64,000 nt of DNA, from assembly GCA_023548195.1 (NCBI GenBank), contig JAJHZJ010000014.1, positions 18,921,718 to 18,985,717 of the forward strand. The letters run 5' to 3'. The number at the start of each line of letters is the position of its first letter. The first letter of the stretch is position 1. Below the pieces are notes generated by a model, which did no database searches, was not told the origin of the DNA, and saw nothing but the letters and a program-made list of their open reading frames with translations. This stretch comes from Bettongia penicillata ogilbyi (Eukaryota; Chordata; Mammalia; Diprotodontia; Potoroidae). Made by a program: the position numbers and the translations under genes. Of this stretch, positions 1 to 10,440 are shown piece by piece.

Positions 1-892
1 ACAGACAAAAAGAAGAAAAAACAAGAAAAATAAAGAAAATTTTTAAAAAGTATACTTTGATCTGTATTCAAACTCCAATGGTTCTTTCTCTAGAGATGTA
101 TAGTATTTTTCATCCTCAGTCGTTCAGCATTGACTTGGATCATTATATTGCTGAGAATAGCTAAGTCATTCACAGTTACTATACAATACTACTGATACTA
201 TGTACAATGTTCTTCTGGTTCTGCTCATTTCACTTGCGTTAGTTCACGTACATATTTCTAGGTTTTTCTGAGAACACCCTGCTCATCATTTCTTATAGCA
301 CAATAGTATTTCATGACAATCATATGCCACAACTTATTCAGTCATTCCCTAATTGTTGGGCATCCCCTCAATTTTCAATTCTTTGCCAACACTAAAAGAT
401 TTTTCCTTTTTTTTATCTGTTTGGGATACAGAACTGGTAGCAATATTGCTGGGTCAAAGAATATGTATGGGTTTTATAGCCCTCTGGGTATAGTTTCAAA
501 TTGCTCTCCAGGATGATTGAATCAGTTCACAGCTCCCGCTGACAATGTATTAGTATCTAAATTTTCTCACAAAACTTCCAACATTTGTCATTCTCCTTTT
601 CTGTCACATTATCCAATATGATGGGTGTGCATTGATACTTCAGAAATGTTTTAATTTGAATTTCTTTCATCAATAGTTGGATTTACAGCATTTTCCCCAT
701 ATGATTATAGATAGCTTTGATTATTTCATCTGATAACTGCCTATTGACATTCTTTGACAATTTTTTAATTGGGGAATGGATCTTATTTTTATAAATTTGA
801 CTCACTTCTTTATATATTTGAGAAATAAGGCCCTTATCAGAGAAATTTGCCATACATTTTTTCGCAGTTACAACTATTGTTTCCCTCCATCT
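1..892 (-). mobile_element. L1 LINE, 3' part (antisense)
   Basis: The reverse strand reads as the 3' part of a marsupial L1, including the GAACCAGGAGAACATTG-like 3' UTR block (around 205-225) and the block that follows the end of ORF2 (around 700-860). The same blocks occur in sense orientation at 44140-44700. The copy is diverged and has no usable reading frame. It runs off the left window edge and gives way to a (TC)n tract and HAL1-like 3' UTR sequence on the right. Confidence 0.75.
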
Positions 893-909
893 TCTTTTTC
901 CTGTTTATG

Positions 910-992
<83 letters not shown>

Positions 993-1552
993 ATCCTGTC
1001 CAGATTCAAAAGTGTTTTGCTTCTCATTGCCATTTCCCCTAATCCACCTCACTTCTAAAGCTCCCCTTCCACTTCTTCTATCACCTTCCCCTCCAACTTT
1101 CCTGTTGAGTAAAATATAGTTTTATATACCCCAGGAGTGTGTATCTTATTCCCTCTTTGAGCCAATGCTAATGAAAATAAGGCTCAAGTGCTTTCTCCCA
1201 ATTCCCCATTTTCACTTCCTTTGTTAAGACTTGTTTGTGCTTTTTAATGTAAGATAATCTACCCCTATTCCACCTCTCCCTTTCCTCTTCTTTCAATGCA
1301 TTTCTCTTTTTCACCCTTTAATTTTATTTTTATAAATATCATCCCATCATATTTAACTCACATGTGTTCCCTCTGTTTATGTGTATTCCTGCTAAGCTAC
1401 CTAATGCTGAAGCTCTTTGGAATTACATGTATCACATTCTCATGAGGGAATGTTAACAGATTAATCTTACTGAATCTCTTGTGATTTCTCTTTTCTGCTT
1501 ACCATTTTATGCTTCTATTGAATCTTTTTATTTGAAAGTCATACTTTCTACT
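893..1552 (-). mobile_element. HAL1/L1 3' UTR fragment (antisense), left half of a split element
   Basis: After the (TC)n tract the sequence follows, in the same order, the antisense HAL1 3' UTR seen at 61480-62130: a CTTTCCTGT block, then pyrimidine-rich stretches, then a TTTGAAAGTCA block near 1530. It stops at the left boundary of the endogenous retrovirus. The matching right half resumes near 8400, so this is one older element split by the retroviral insertion. Confidence 0.7.
911..993. repeat. (TC)n microsatellite
   Basis: A nearly pure CT dinucleotide tract with one TG interruption. Long Leu/Ser or Arg/Glu open frames here come from the repeat and are not genes. Confidence 0.97.
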
Positions 1553-1815
1553 TGTAATGTTAAGGGAATCTGAAGGGCTTTCCTGTCCTTTAATAGGTTC
1601 ATGTGACCTGCTTTGACATTTGGCCCAGCCCACAGTTTGAGTCACATCTAGTCTATGGTGAGAGGAGCTTGCTAAACAGGTAGAGGAGGAAGGGTGGAGC
1701 AAGAAGAGAGAGTGAGGCAGAGCTGGGAGAGAGCAAGGCAGAGCTGAGGCAGAACAACTAGCATGAATGAGAGAGGGAGGAATTTTGCCTAGGGGAGCTT
1801 GCCTAGGGGAGGTCT
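1553..1815 (+). repeat. 5' LTR fragment of the endogenous retrovirus
   Basis: Alignable by eye with 7973-8245; shared blocks include TGTGACCTGCTTTGA and GGAAGAGAGAGTG-type stretches. The region corresponding to the AATAAA and downstream end of the 3' LTR is absent here, and the first 150 bp or so upstream of the homology may also be missing, so this copy looks internally deleted. Confidence 0.65.
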
Positions 1816-1979
1816 AACAGAGTTTCATGCAACCCTTACACATGCCAGCCTGATTGGGGCAGATACCTGGAAGGAAGAAACATGGGAGGCAAATGAAACA
1901 AATTTAGATAAGGAGGCTTCTAGGAATGTGGGAGTACATCCAATACTATGAAGGAATCAGGAGAATTGAGGAGGGCTGC

Positions 1980-2800
1980 ACATGGTGTTTAAGGAAGTAA
2001 CTGAGGATTTTACTCAGCAATTGGTCACCGATATTTTAAGTCGATTCACCCAAAAGTGGGAGAATCATTACTATTTTGGATGGTGAAAATCAGCAAGGAA
2101 GCGGTGAGAAAAGGTTGAGTAGATAACATATTGTTTGAAATTAATAAGTCAGAATGCTTTTGTACAACAAGCTTTTAGGGATTATCATATTCAAGGAGGT
2201 AACAGTAGAATTAATTTGTTAGCTTTAACTGCTGGGGATGCAATAAACAGTATCACGTTGATTTTATGTGTAGAGAGACCCCAGTATTCACTTAGAGACC
2301 TTATGAGAAAGCTAAGGGAGGAGGTAATGAAAACTGCAGTTATGATTGGAGATGCAGATGTATATCACAGCCCTCCCCTCACAGTTTATCAAAGAAACGT
2401 AATAGTGTTTCATAGCTCCTCCTGCTTATAAACATAGAATTCTGACTCTACTAATTGAGAGAACAGGGCACCCTCTTTTGGAGGTGGTGGATAAGATTTC
2501 ACAATTACATAACTCAAGGGAATGGAGAAAAGATCAATTTACTCAAGAGAGAAGAGCAAATAGTCAGTAGATTCAAAGTCAGAGTAAACTAAGGAGGAAA
2601 GAATCCCAGCTTTAAAAGAACAGGGATACATTTTGGAAGAATAGATGGTATTCCAACTAATGAACTATGTAAGATGTACAGAGAAAAGGGACTTAATAAT
2701 AGACAGAAGAGAAGTAAGAACTGTCCTTTCAGACCCTCTCAAATCATTGTATCCACATTTGTCACACCTGCATGGAGAATAGGAAAGGGGTCAAGATGCA
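1980..2800 (+). pseudogene. Possible gag remnant of the endogenous retrovirus
   Basis: The segment lies between the 5' LTR fragment and the protease piece, where gag is expected, and contains an open frame of 98 codons at 2135-2431. No major-homology-region motif or zinc knuckle could be recognised, and stops break the rest. The call rests on position alone. Confidence 0.35.
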
Positions 2801-2829
2801 GTTCAGATTAAAGAAATGCACAGTTAGGA

Positions 2830-3130
2830 TTGCGGACCCCATATAAATTTAACCATATACTGGAAAAATGGATCAACTACTATAACTAGAGCATTAATAG
2901 ATACTGGGATGGAGGCCTCCATTACATATGGAAACCCTGATAATTTTAAACAGGTAACTCCTGCTACCGTCACAGGACTGGGAGGGGCTGAACTATCAAC
3001 CAGAAAGTTAATGATGAAAATTGGACAGTTACTTAACAAAAAATATACCATGGCAATTATACCCATTCCTGAATACATCATTGGAATAGATATATTGAGA
3101 GGTATAAATGGATTACTGAAAGAACAGTTA
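2830..3130 (+). pseudogene. Retroviral aspartic protease remnant
   Basis: The plus-strand frame carries the protease active-site signature ALIDTG at 2891-2908, followed about 60 codons later by GIDIL (3082-3096), which fits the C-terminal part of retroviral proteases. Spacing and order match a single protease domain of about 90-100 residues. The open frame continues to 3274, but the flanks are broken by stops, so the domain is not part of an intact polyprotein. Within the decayed retrovirus this is the best-supported coding remnant. Confidence 0.7.
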
Positions 3131-3294
3131 AGGAGGGTAAGTTATAACAATTCTTATCTACATTGGAAAGATAATTTATTCACTATTTTAAGTAATTTGA
3201 ATAATATAACTTTGAGGGGAAGTACATCTCTAGCCAGAATGACCCCAAATCTCTACATTAGAAACAACACATAAGATCCCAAATATTGAGCACT

Positions 3295-3399
3295 GGACTG
3301 TGAGGTGAGATCTCCCAGCACTGTATCCAGGAACATTTGGTTCAGCAGGATATGATTTACATTGTTTAGAAAACTTTTGGTTGGATAGAAAAGAAATAA
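3295..3399 (+). pseudogene. dUTPase-like remnant, cut by a HAL1 insertion
   Basis: A short plus-strand frame contains PGTFGSAGYDL; positions 3339-3359 encode GSAGYDL, the first conserved motif of trimeric dUTPases. It sits a short distance downstream of the protease piece. The frame runs on for about 15 residues and is then cut off by the HAL1 insertion at 3400. The remaining dUTPase motifs are not visible after the HAL1 sequence ends near 7315. Confidence 0.55.
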
Positions 3400-4113
3400 G
3401 GGTGGAGTCAAGATGACAGAGTCGAAGCAGGGAGGTTGTTATAGCTCTTCTCCCAGGTCCAGTCAAATACCTGTAAAAATTACTCTAAACAAATTCTGGA
3501 GCAGCAGAACCAACAGAATGACATAGTGAAGCAAATCTCAAACCCAAGACAGCCTGGAACGTAGAGGGGAAGCAACTATTACACCATGCTGGGAGCAGAG
3601 TGCAGTCCAGCATGAACCACAACTCAGACAGAACATGAGTAGGTCCCGCCGGGACTGATTCACTGACAACTGTGTCATTTTCCAGACTTCACGACCCCAA
3701 CCCACCAAGGACACACTAGAAAACCAGTGGAAAAAACCTGTCAGATCTGTGTGAGAGAGTAGAGTGGTCCAGCCCAGCCCCAGGGCTGCAGAGAGGGTGG
3801 AGGAGCCCAGGGCAGCCATAACAGCCATAGCACCAGCAGGGATAGCAGGAGTAGTTATTTCAGGAGCTCTAGGTCCACAGAATGACAGGATTTGGGGGTA
3901 TAGAGCCACTGACAGTACACTCACCTCAACTAGAAGCAGAGATCTACCTTGACAAAGAGTTCAAAAGTCAAGTAAATGGGAATGAGTAAAACAGGAAAAA
4001 GAATCAGACTACAAAATCTACCTTTTGTGACAAGGAAGACCAAAATATACAAACAGAAGAAGTCAACAAGTCAATATTCCTGCATCTAAAGCCTCTAAGA
4101 AAAATATGAATTG
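3400..4113 (+). mobile_element. HAL1-A, 5' part (interrupted element)
   Basis: It starts GGTGGAGTCAAGATGACAG, closely resembling the first bases of the HAL1 at 55860, and follows the HAL1 5' UTR up to an AAGAAAAATATG block just inside ORF1. There the sequence jumps into a second HAL1. The rest of HAL1-A resumes at 6829. The comparison copy at 55860-58984 is uninterrupted at the equivalent position (56562-56580). Confidence 0.85.
4097..4113 (+). repeat. Target-site duplication, left copy (HAL1-B)
   Basis: AAGAAAAATATGAATTG here matches AAGAAAAATATGGATTG at 6829-6845, 16 of 17 bases. The two copies bracket HAL1-B precisely. Confidence 0.9.
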
Positions 4114-6828
4114 AAGATGGCAGAGTAGAAGGATGGACCTACTCTTAGCTCTATTCCCAAAGTCCATAAAATACCTGTAAAAATGACTCTAAACAAAATC
4201 TAGAACAGCAGAAGCCACAAAATGACAGAGTGAAAGAGATTCCCAGACCAAATCAGCCTGGAAGGCCAACAGGAAAGGGCTATCCCACCAGGTGCAGAGC
4301 AGAGCTCAGTTCAACATTGATATGAGCAGCACACCAGGGACAGGGCTGGAGCAAGCAGAATCCTGGGCAGCACTTGCAGTTCCAAGATTTCTTATCCCAC
4401 AAACACCAAAGACAGCTTCAAAGGTGAGTGAGAAAGCTCTTTCATCCAGATGAGTAAGGAGCAGTGTCCACTGCAGCACAGCATTCATTTTTTGGAGTCC
4501 TCCACCTAAAGACCCTGAGGGAATTGAGCAGATTATCTGGATCTCAGCCCTGAATGGTGGCCCTGGGGTGAAGAGGAGCACTGGTTTAGTGGAGCTGCAG
4601 GCAGCTGTGGAGAGGGAACCCTATTCAGAGATCCTGGGCAGAAAACCTTGTGGTTGCTCCCAGGCCAGAGCTCAGGCCAGGAGAGAAGGAAACTCCTCTC
4701 CCTTGGTTGTGTCACCTTGGAGGAATTGAGAACTTACAGGTCCCTAGTGTATACCCTCCACTTAACTAACTGGGAAAATGCCCAGAAAAGGGGAAAAAAA
4801 TAAGACTATGGAAGGTTAATTTATTGGTGAACAGGTATTTTCCTCCATCCTTTCAGATGAGGAAGATCAAAGCGTACCATTAGAGGAAGATATTAAAGTC
4901 AAGGCTTCTTCACTCAAAACTGCCAAAATAAATTTGCAATGGTCTCAGGTCATGGAAGAGCTCTAAAGAGATTTTGAAAATCAAATAAGAGAGGTAGAGG
5001 AAAAATTGGGAAAAGAAATGAGAGTGATACAAGAAAATCACAAAGAGTAAGTCGACAGCTTGCTAAAGGAGATGCAAAAATGCTGAAGAAAATAACACCT
5101 TTAAAAATAGGCTAACTCAATTGGCAATAGAGGTACAAAAAGTTAATGAGGAGAAGAATGCTTTAAAAAACAGAGTTAGAAAAATGGAAAAGGAAGTTCA
5201 AAAGTTCACTGATGAAAATATTTCTTTAAAAATTAGAATGAAGCAGATGGAAGCTAAGACTTTATGAGAAAACAAGAAATTACAAAACAAAACCAAAAGA
5301 ATGGGAAAATAGAAGACAATGTGAAATATCTCATTGAAGAAACAACTGACCTGGAAAATAGATCCAGAATTAAATGTGGGGATACTTGAAAGCCATGATG
5401 AAAAAAAGAGCCTAGACATCATCTTTCATGAAGTTATCAAGGAAAACTGCCCTGGCATTCCAGAACCAGAGGGTAAAATAAATATTGAAAGAATCCACTG
5501 ATCACCTCTTGAAAGAGATCTGAAAAGAAAAACTAGGAATATTGTAGTCAAATTCGAGAGTTCCCAGGTCAAGGAGAAAATATTGCAAACATCCAGAAAG
5601 AAACAATTTGAGTACTGTGGAAATACAATCACAAGATCTAGCAGCTTCTACCTTAAGGGATCAAACAGTTTGGAATATGATATTCCAGAAGTCAAAGTAA
5701 GTAGGATTAAAACCAAGAATTACCTACCCAGAAAAACTGAGTATAATACTTCAGGGGGGAAAATAGTCATTCAATGAAATAGAGGACTTTCAAGTATTTT
5801 TTGATGAGAACACCAGAGTTGAATAGAAAATTTGACTTTCAAGCACAAGAATCAAGAGAAGCATGAAAAGGTAAACAGGAAAGAGACATCATAAGGGACT
5901 TACCAAAGTTGAACTGCTTACATTCCTATATGGAAAGATAATATCTGTAACTCTTGAGATTTTTCTGAGTATTTGGATAGCTAGGGGGATTATGTACATA
6001 TAGACCAAGGGCACAGGGTGAGTTGAATAGGAAGGGGTGATATCTAAAAACATAAAATTAAGGAGTGAGAGAGGAATATATTGGGAGGAGAAAGGGAGAA
6101 ATGGAATGGGGCAAGTTATCTCTCATAAAAGAGGCAAGAAAAAGCTTTTTCAATGGAGGGGAAAGGGGGAAAGGTGAGAGGGAAAAAATGAAGCTTACTC
6201 TCATCTCATTTGGCTTAAGGAGGAATAGCATGCACACTCAATTTGGTATGAAAATCTATCTTGCACTATAGAAAAGCTGGGGAGAAGGGGATAAGTGGGG
6301 GGATGATAGAAGGGAAGACAAATAGGAGGAAGGAATAATTAAAAGTAAACAGTTTTGGGGAGAAACAAGGTCAAAAGAGAGAATAGAATAAATGGGGGAC
6401 AGGATAAGAGGGAGGGAAACATAGTGTTTCACAACATGACTATTTTGGAAATCTTTTGCATAACTACACAGGTATGGGCCATATTGAGTTGCTTTCCTTC
6501 AAAGTGGGGCTATGTGGAGAGGGAGGAAGGGAGAGAAGTTGGAACTCATAGTTTTAGAAAAGAATGTTGAGAAATGTTTTTGCATGCAACTGGGAAATAG
6601 GAAATACAGGTAATGGGGTATAGAAATCTATCTTGTCATATAAGAAAAGAGAGAAAATGGCAATAAGGCAAGGAAGGGGTGAGGTAGAAGGGAGGGCAGA
6701 TTGGAGAAGGGGTATTCAGAATGCATTGTGTCTTGGGGTGGAGGAAGGAGAGAGATGGGGAGAAAACTTGGAACTCAAAACCTTGTGGAAATGAATGTTG
6801 AAAACTAAAATAAATACATTTTAAAAAA
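4114..6828 (+). mobile_element. HAL1-B, nearly full-length half-L1 inserted into HAL1-A
   Basis: The element begins AAGATGGCAGAGTAGAAGG, a typical L1/HAL1 5' start, contains one ORF1-like region (4778 to about 5900) and passes directly into a purine-rich 3' UTR with no ORF2. It ends in an A-rich tail (6811-6830). HAL1 elements are L1 derivatives that keep only ORF1 and rely on L1 machinery in trans. A 17-bp duplication flanks it, so this is a true retrotransposition event and not a rearrangement. Confidence 0.88.
4778..5900 (+). pseudogene. HAL1-B ORF1 pseudogene (L1 ORF1p-like RNA-binding protein)
   Basis: The frame starts ATG at 4778 (MPRKG) like the HAL1-E protein. It then shows the Glu/Lys-rich coiled-coil region (4960-5300), the junction to the RNA-binding domain, and the C-terminal stretch around 5490-5720. 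ORF1p binds L1-type RNA as a trimer. Here several stops and frameshifts break the frame, including a TGA at 5499-5501 where related L1 ORF1 proteins have a conserved arginine. No product is expected. Confidence 0.8.
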
Positions 6829-7315
6829 AAGAAAAATATGGATTGCTCTCAGGCCATGGAGGAGCTCAAAAAGGATTTTGAAAATCAAGTAAGAGAAGTA
6901 AAGCAAAAATTGGGAAGAGAAATGACAGCAATGCCAGAAAATCATGAAAAACAAGTCAATTGCTTGCTAATGGAGACCCCCAAAAATGCTGAAGAAAACA
7001 ATACCTAAAAAATAGCCTAATCCAAATGTCAAAAGAGATAAAAAAAAGCCAATGAGGAGAAGAATACCCTAAAAAGCAGAATTGGCCAGATGGAAAATGA
7101 GGTCCAAAACTCCCTGAAGAAAGTAATTCCTCTAAAGATTAGAATGGAGCAGATGGAAGCCTTATGAAAAATCAAGAAATTCGAAAAGAAAACCAAAAGA
7201 ATGAAAGCAGGCAATATGAAATATCTCACTGGAAAAACAACTGAGCTGGAAAATAGATCCAGGAGAGACAATTTAAAAATAATCGAACTACTTGAAAGTC
7301 ATGAGCAAATAAAGA
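6829..7315 (+). mobile_element. HAL1-A, 3' continuation (ORF1 part, truncated)
   Basis: Directly after the right target-site duplication the HAL1 ORF1 resumes where 4113 left off: CTCTCAGGCCATGGAGGAGC, as in the intact copy at 56575. Coiled-coil coding sequence follows to the CTTGAAAGTCATGAG block at about 7290-7305. The expected remainder of ORF1 and the whole 3' UTR are missing, and the sequence passes into retroviral material. Confidence 0.8.
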
Positions 7316-7816
7316 ACTTAGGTAACCAGATAATGTTCCAAAGGCTTTGGAGATTATAGAACATGGAAAAGATAATAGTGTAGGAGAAGATAATTACCAA
7401 ATTGTGCCCTTAACTCATATATTTTTGCCATGAAAAAGGTTATGATAGTGGGTTCATGAACTCCAGAAGCACAGCTGATGCTATATTTACCCTGCTTCTG
7501 GTTATTGTCTCTTTATTCTTTTCGACTTTTGTCTGTTCATCTTGTTTGCTAGATTTGCCTCCTGCAGGCTTAGAACTCTCCACTTGTAGATGACTAACTG
7601 CTTAAGCTTGATGTGATCCTCTGGACAAGACTGGGATATGTCACCCCTGGATCTGGCATCAACCAACTCTGGATACTGACTAATGAACTGACCCTTTGAA
7701 TGGGATCTCTTGATGCAAGTACAGCTCTACCTTCATTCTCAGCAGGAAGTAGTTATAGAAGAGACTTATGTCTGTTACCCCAAGGAATTTTGGGTCCCAT
7801 TCATTTAAGGGGGGAA
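7316..7816 (+). other. 3' internal region of the endogenous retrovirus
   Basis: No conserved domain was recognised. It lies between the end of HAL1-A and the 3' LTR. A short hydrophobic stretch in broken frames (about 7460-7550) could be a remnant of an envelope membrane anchor, but this is weak. The purine run AAGGGGGGAA at 7807-7816 immediately before a TG dinucleotide is a good polypurine-tract candidate. Confidence 0.4.
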
Positions 7817-8390
7817 TGATAGGGTGCTTATGCCAAAATCCCCACCTAAGATGTTGTTTTATGTGTTTATTTTGTGTTATCCCTGCTATTTTGTTGCAAA
7901 GTTATGTTGATACCAGTTACCCTTAAACTCTCATTGACTTATTAATGGACATGAAAGATCTTGGAGCTAAACATAATGTGAAGGGAATTTGAAGATCTTC
8001 TCTGTCCCTTAATAGGCCCTTGTGACCTGCTTTGAGATTTGGCCCATCCCACAGCTTAAGTCACGTGGAGCCCATGGTGGGAGAAGCTTGCCAAGCAGGT
8101 GGAGCAGGAAGTGTAGAGCAGGAAGAGAGAGTGGGGCAGAACTTGGAGACAGTAAGCCAGAGATGAGGCAGAGAAACTATCATGAGTGAGACAGGGAGGA
8201 ATTTGCATTGGGGAGCTTGTTCGTGGAGAGGGAAGGCTTGAATATGTTTATGCTTCCTGGACTGGTGATGTGTATAAACTTTGTTACTGTGGTGGAATTG
8301 GCTTTCTGGTACCTGAATAAATATCTTGGATTTGTCTTTGAGGAAGAGAGTTATTTGTGTTTTGTGAATTTACCATGAAAATATGCATGC
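7817..8390 (+). repeat. 3' LTR of the endogenous retrovirus
   Basis: It begins TGATAGGG right after the polypurine tract and contains the 260-bp block shared with the 5' LTR (from 7973). An AATAAA polyadenylation signal lies at 8316-8321. The exact right end is uncertain (8345-8400). Antisense HAL1 sequence resumes just beyond. Confidence 0.65.
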
Positions 8391-8399
8391 ATATTCATA

Positions 8400-9290
8400 G
8401 CGATTGCTATAGATATTGCACTGGCTACAGTATTCAATTCTTCTCTTTTCATCAGGAATTTCTGAAAGTCTTTTATTTCATTGAATATCTATTTTTCCCC
8501 CTGAAGGATTATACTCAGCTTTTCTTGGAAGGTGATTCTTCATTGTAATGTTAACTCCTTTTCCCTCTGGAGGATTATATTCCATCTCCTGCCCTTCTAC
8601 ACCCCCCCCCCCAATTTCATCCTTTGATGTAGAAGCTACTAAATATTGTGTTATCCTGACTGTGGCTTCATATATTTGAATTGTTTCTTTCTGCCTGTTT
8701 GTAATATTTTCTCATTGTCATGGGAGCTCTGGAATTTGACAATAATATTTCTGTGAGTTTTCATTTTAGAATCTTTTTGAGGAGGTGATTGCTGAATTCT
8801 TTCAATTTTTATTTTACTTTCTGGTTCTAGAGTATCAGGGGAATTTTCTTTGTTATTTTTTGAAAGATTATATCTATACTCTTTTCTTGATCCTGGCTTT
8901 CAGGGAGTCCAATTAATTCTCAAATCATCACTCCTCAATCTGTTTTCAGGTTATTTTTTTTCCAATGAGATATTTCATGTTTTCTCTTTTTGCATTCTTT
9001 CGATTATTTTATTGCTTCTTAACGACTCATGGAGTCATTAGCTTGCATTTGCCCAATTCTAATTTTTAAGGAAATTTTTTTATTGAGCTTTTATACCACC
9101 TCTTCCACTTGGTCAATTCTACCTCTTGAGGAGTTCTTTTCAGGGATTTTTTGTGTTTCTTTTATCATTTAGCCTATCCTATCTTTTAAGGTTATTAAAG
9201 TATTAAGGTATTTTTTTTTGCATCCTTAATCAAGCTGGTTTTTTATGCCATTTTGGCTCCTCCCCCACTGTACTATTGTTGCAAAAGTAG
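8400..9290 (-). mobile_element. HAL1/L1 ORF1 fragment (antisense), right half of the split element
   Basis: The sequence parallels antisense HAL1-E from about 62125 onward: CTTTTCATCAGGAAT, the CTGAAGGATTATACTCAG block, GGGAGCTCTGGAATTTG, and CCAATGAGATATTTCA. It therefore continues the element left off near 1552. Divergence is higher than in the plus-strand HAL1 copies, in line with greater age. At the codon where three other HAL1 copies have TGA (around 8785), this copy has a sense codon. Confidence 0.8.
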
Positions 9291-9814
9291 CATGAAAAAG
9301 CTTCCTTTGTTGGTAAAATACTCTAAAGTTTTGCTTCTGAGTGAAAAATTAGGTTTATTAATAGAGACATATGAAGGACTATATTTTTGAATAAATATTG
9401 ATGAGAAGTATATTTGGCTAATACCTTAGTTATCACTATGATTCATTTTAATGCCAGGGAAGATTATAGATGGGAGAAATTCATTTCATCTGCTGCTGAG
9501 CAATTCTCAGGCAATATTTCCTGTACTCAATTTAAAAAATAATTCATCATATATACTTAACATGCTATTGATGCTGGCTACTCAAATTATCTCTAAACAG
9601 TGTAATAGAATTTTTAAAACATATAAAAAGTACTTCCGATATCTGTCTTTGTTCAATGTTTGGAGTATTCATGAAATAAAACAACTATTTTTTACTCCTT
9701 TTGTGCTGGATCTATATAAGGTAATTCAAATAAGCAATTCAGTTCAAACTTGACCAACAGAAACGAGCAAATATTTTTCATGTGCCTACCACACACAGGG
9801 TGCTGTGCTATATC
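9291..9814. other. Unassigned AT-rich sequence
   Basis: No coding exon or confidently named repeat. A GTGCCTACCACACACAGGGTGCTGTGC stretch near 9782 resembles the head of old MIR/L2-type repeats. Confidence 0.4.
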
Positions 9815-9935
9815 TATATGTTTATAGATATAGATAGAGAGATAGAGATAGATAATATAGAGATAAATGATATAGATATATAGATATACACACATTCACA
9901 CAGACATTGATATAGATATAGATACAGATACCCCC
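9815..9935. repeat. (GATA)n/(CA)n-like degenerate microsatellite
   Basis: Imperfect GATA, TATAGA and CACACA units. Confidence 0.85.
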
Positions 9936-9945
9936 ACACACACAT

Positions 9946-10040
9946 TAGCTAGGCTGCTCAGTGGATACAGTGATAGGATGCCTAGGCTCAAGTCAGGAAG
10001 ACTTGAGCTCAAATCTGACCTCAAATACTCACAGTGACTC
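9946..10040 (+). mobile_element. SINE head fragment (marsupial tRNA/CORE type)
   Basis: The order AGCTAGGCTGCTCAGTGGAT ... TCAGGAAGACTTGAG ... CAAATCTGACCTCA follows the head of the marsupial SINEs seen complete at 31689-31993. The copy is truncated and diverged. Confidence 0.75.
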
Positions 10041-10064
10041 TGTGATAATAGGAATAGAGTTAGA

Positions 10065-10165
10065 TATATAAACATATGTTTGTATGTATGTATATATAGG
10101 TATATGTATATACACACATATACACACATACATACCCACAAATACATATATATGCATATATTTAT
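10065..10165. repeat. TA/TG-rich degenerate microsatellite
   Basis: TATG, TATA and ACATAC units; the Tyr/Ile-rich open frames in this stretch are repeat artefacts. Confidence 0.85.
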
Positions 10166-10169
10166 AGAC

Positions 10170-10440
10170 ATAGCTATGTTTATCTTAGTTTTATTGCACA
10201 TTATACACTTTCAGGTTCTCTTATTCCACCATACTTTCATGACTACATTTTATACCAATTTTCTTATTTATTGTCCTCCATACACAACATCTATCTCCTA
10301 TCTCTGCCTTTTTGAATAGACTATGTCTAGAATGTATTCCTTTCCTTATCTTAGCTTTTTTGAATCCCTATCCATCTCCCAAGCTTACGTCAAATGCCAA
10401 CTCCTACATGAGGCCTTTCTGGAAAATTTCCCTGTATTGG
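10170..10440 (+). mobile_element. L2 LINE 3' fragment
   Basis: The TAGAATGTATTCCTTTCCTT and CAAATGCCAACTCCTACATG blocks, in this order, match the C-terminal coding end of old L2/CR1-type LINEs (compare 33060-33480). Confidence 0.6.

Larger units (their letters stand above)
1553..8390 (+). mobile_element. Decayed endogenous retrovirus, interrupted by two HAL1 insertions
   Basis: Two direct-orientation segments (1553-1815 and 7973-8245) are alike over about 260 bp, roughly four-fifths identical by eye, as expected for retroviral LTRs. Between them are a gag-like stretch, an aspartic protease segment with an ALIDTG motif, and a dUTPase-like motif. A purine run (7807-7816) sits upstream of the 3' LTR as a polypurine-tract candidate. 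Reverse transcriptase, RNase H, integrase and recognisable envelope are missing. About 3.9 kb of the interval is HAL1 sequence. All frames are broken and the copy cannot produce virus. The outer edges are accurate to tens of bases. Confidence 0.7.

Noticed and set aside
776..1119. Open frames rich in Ser/Leu or Arg/Glu on both strands
   Set aside because: They are translations of the (TC)n tract and its flanks; the same applies at 25859-26091 and 57426-57629.
3764..3952. Ala-rich frames at 3538-3952 and 55899-56372 as a shared gene
   Set aside because: Both lie in the 5' UTR of HAL1-A and HAL1-C and are similar because the elements are related.
9692..10319. Tyr/Ile-rich open frames
   Set aside because: They come from TA/CA microsatellites, as do those at 19423-19614, 22265-22534, 23781-24029 and 48863-49172.
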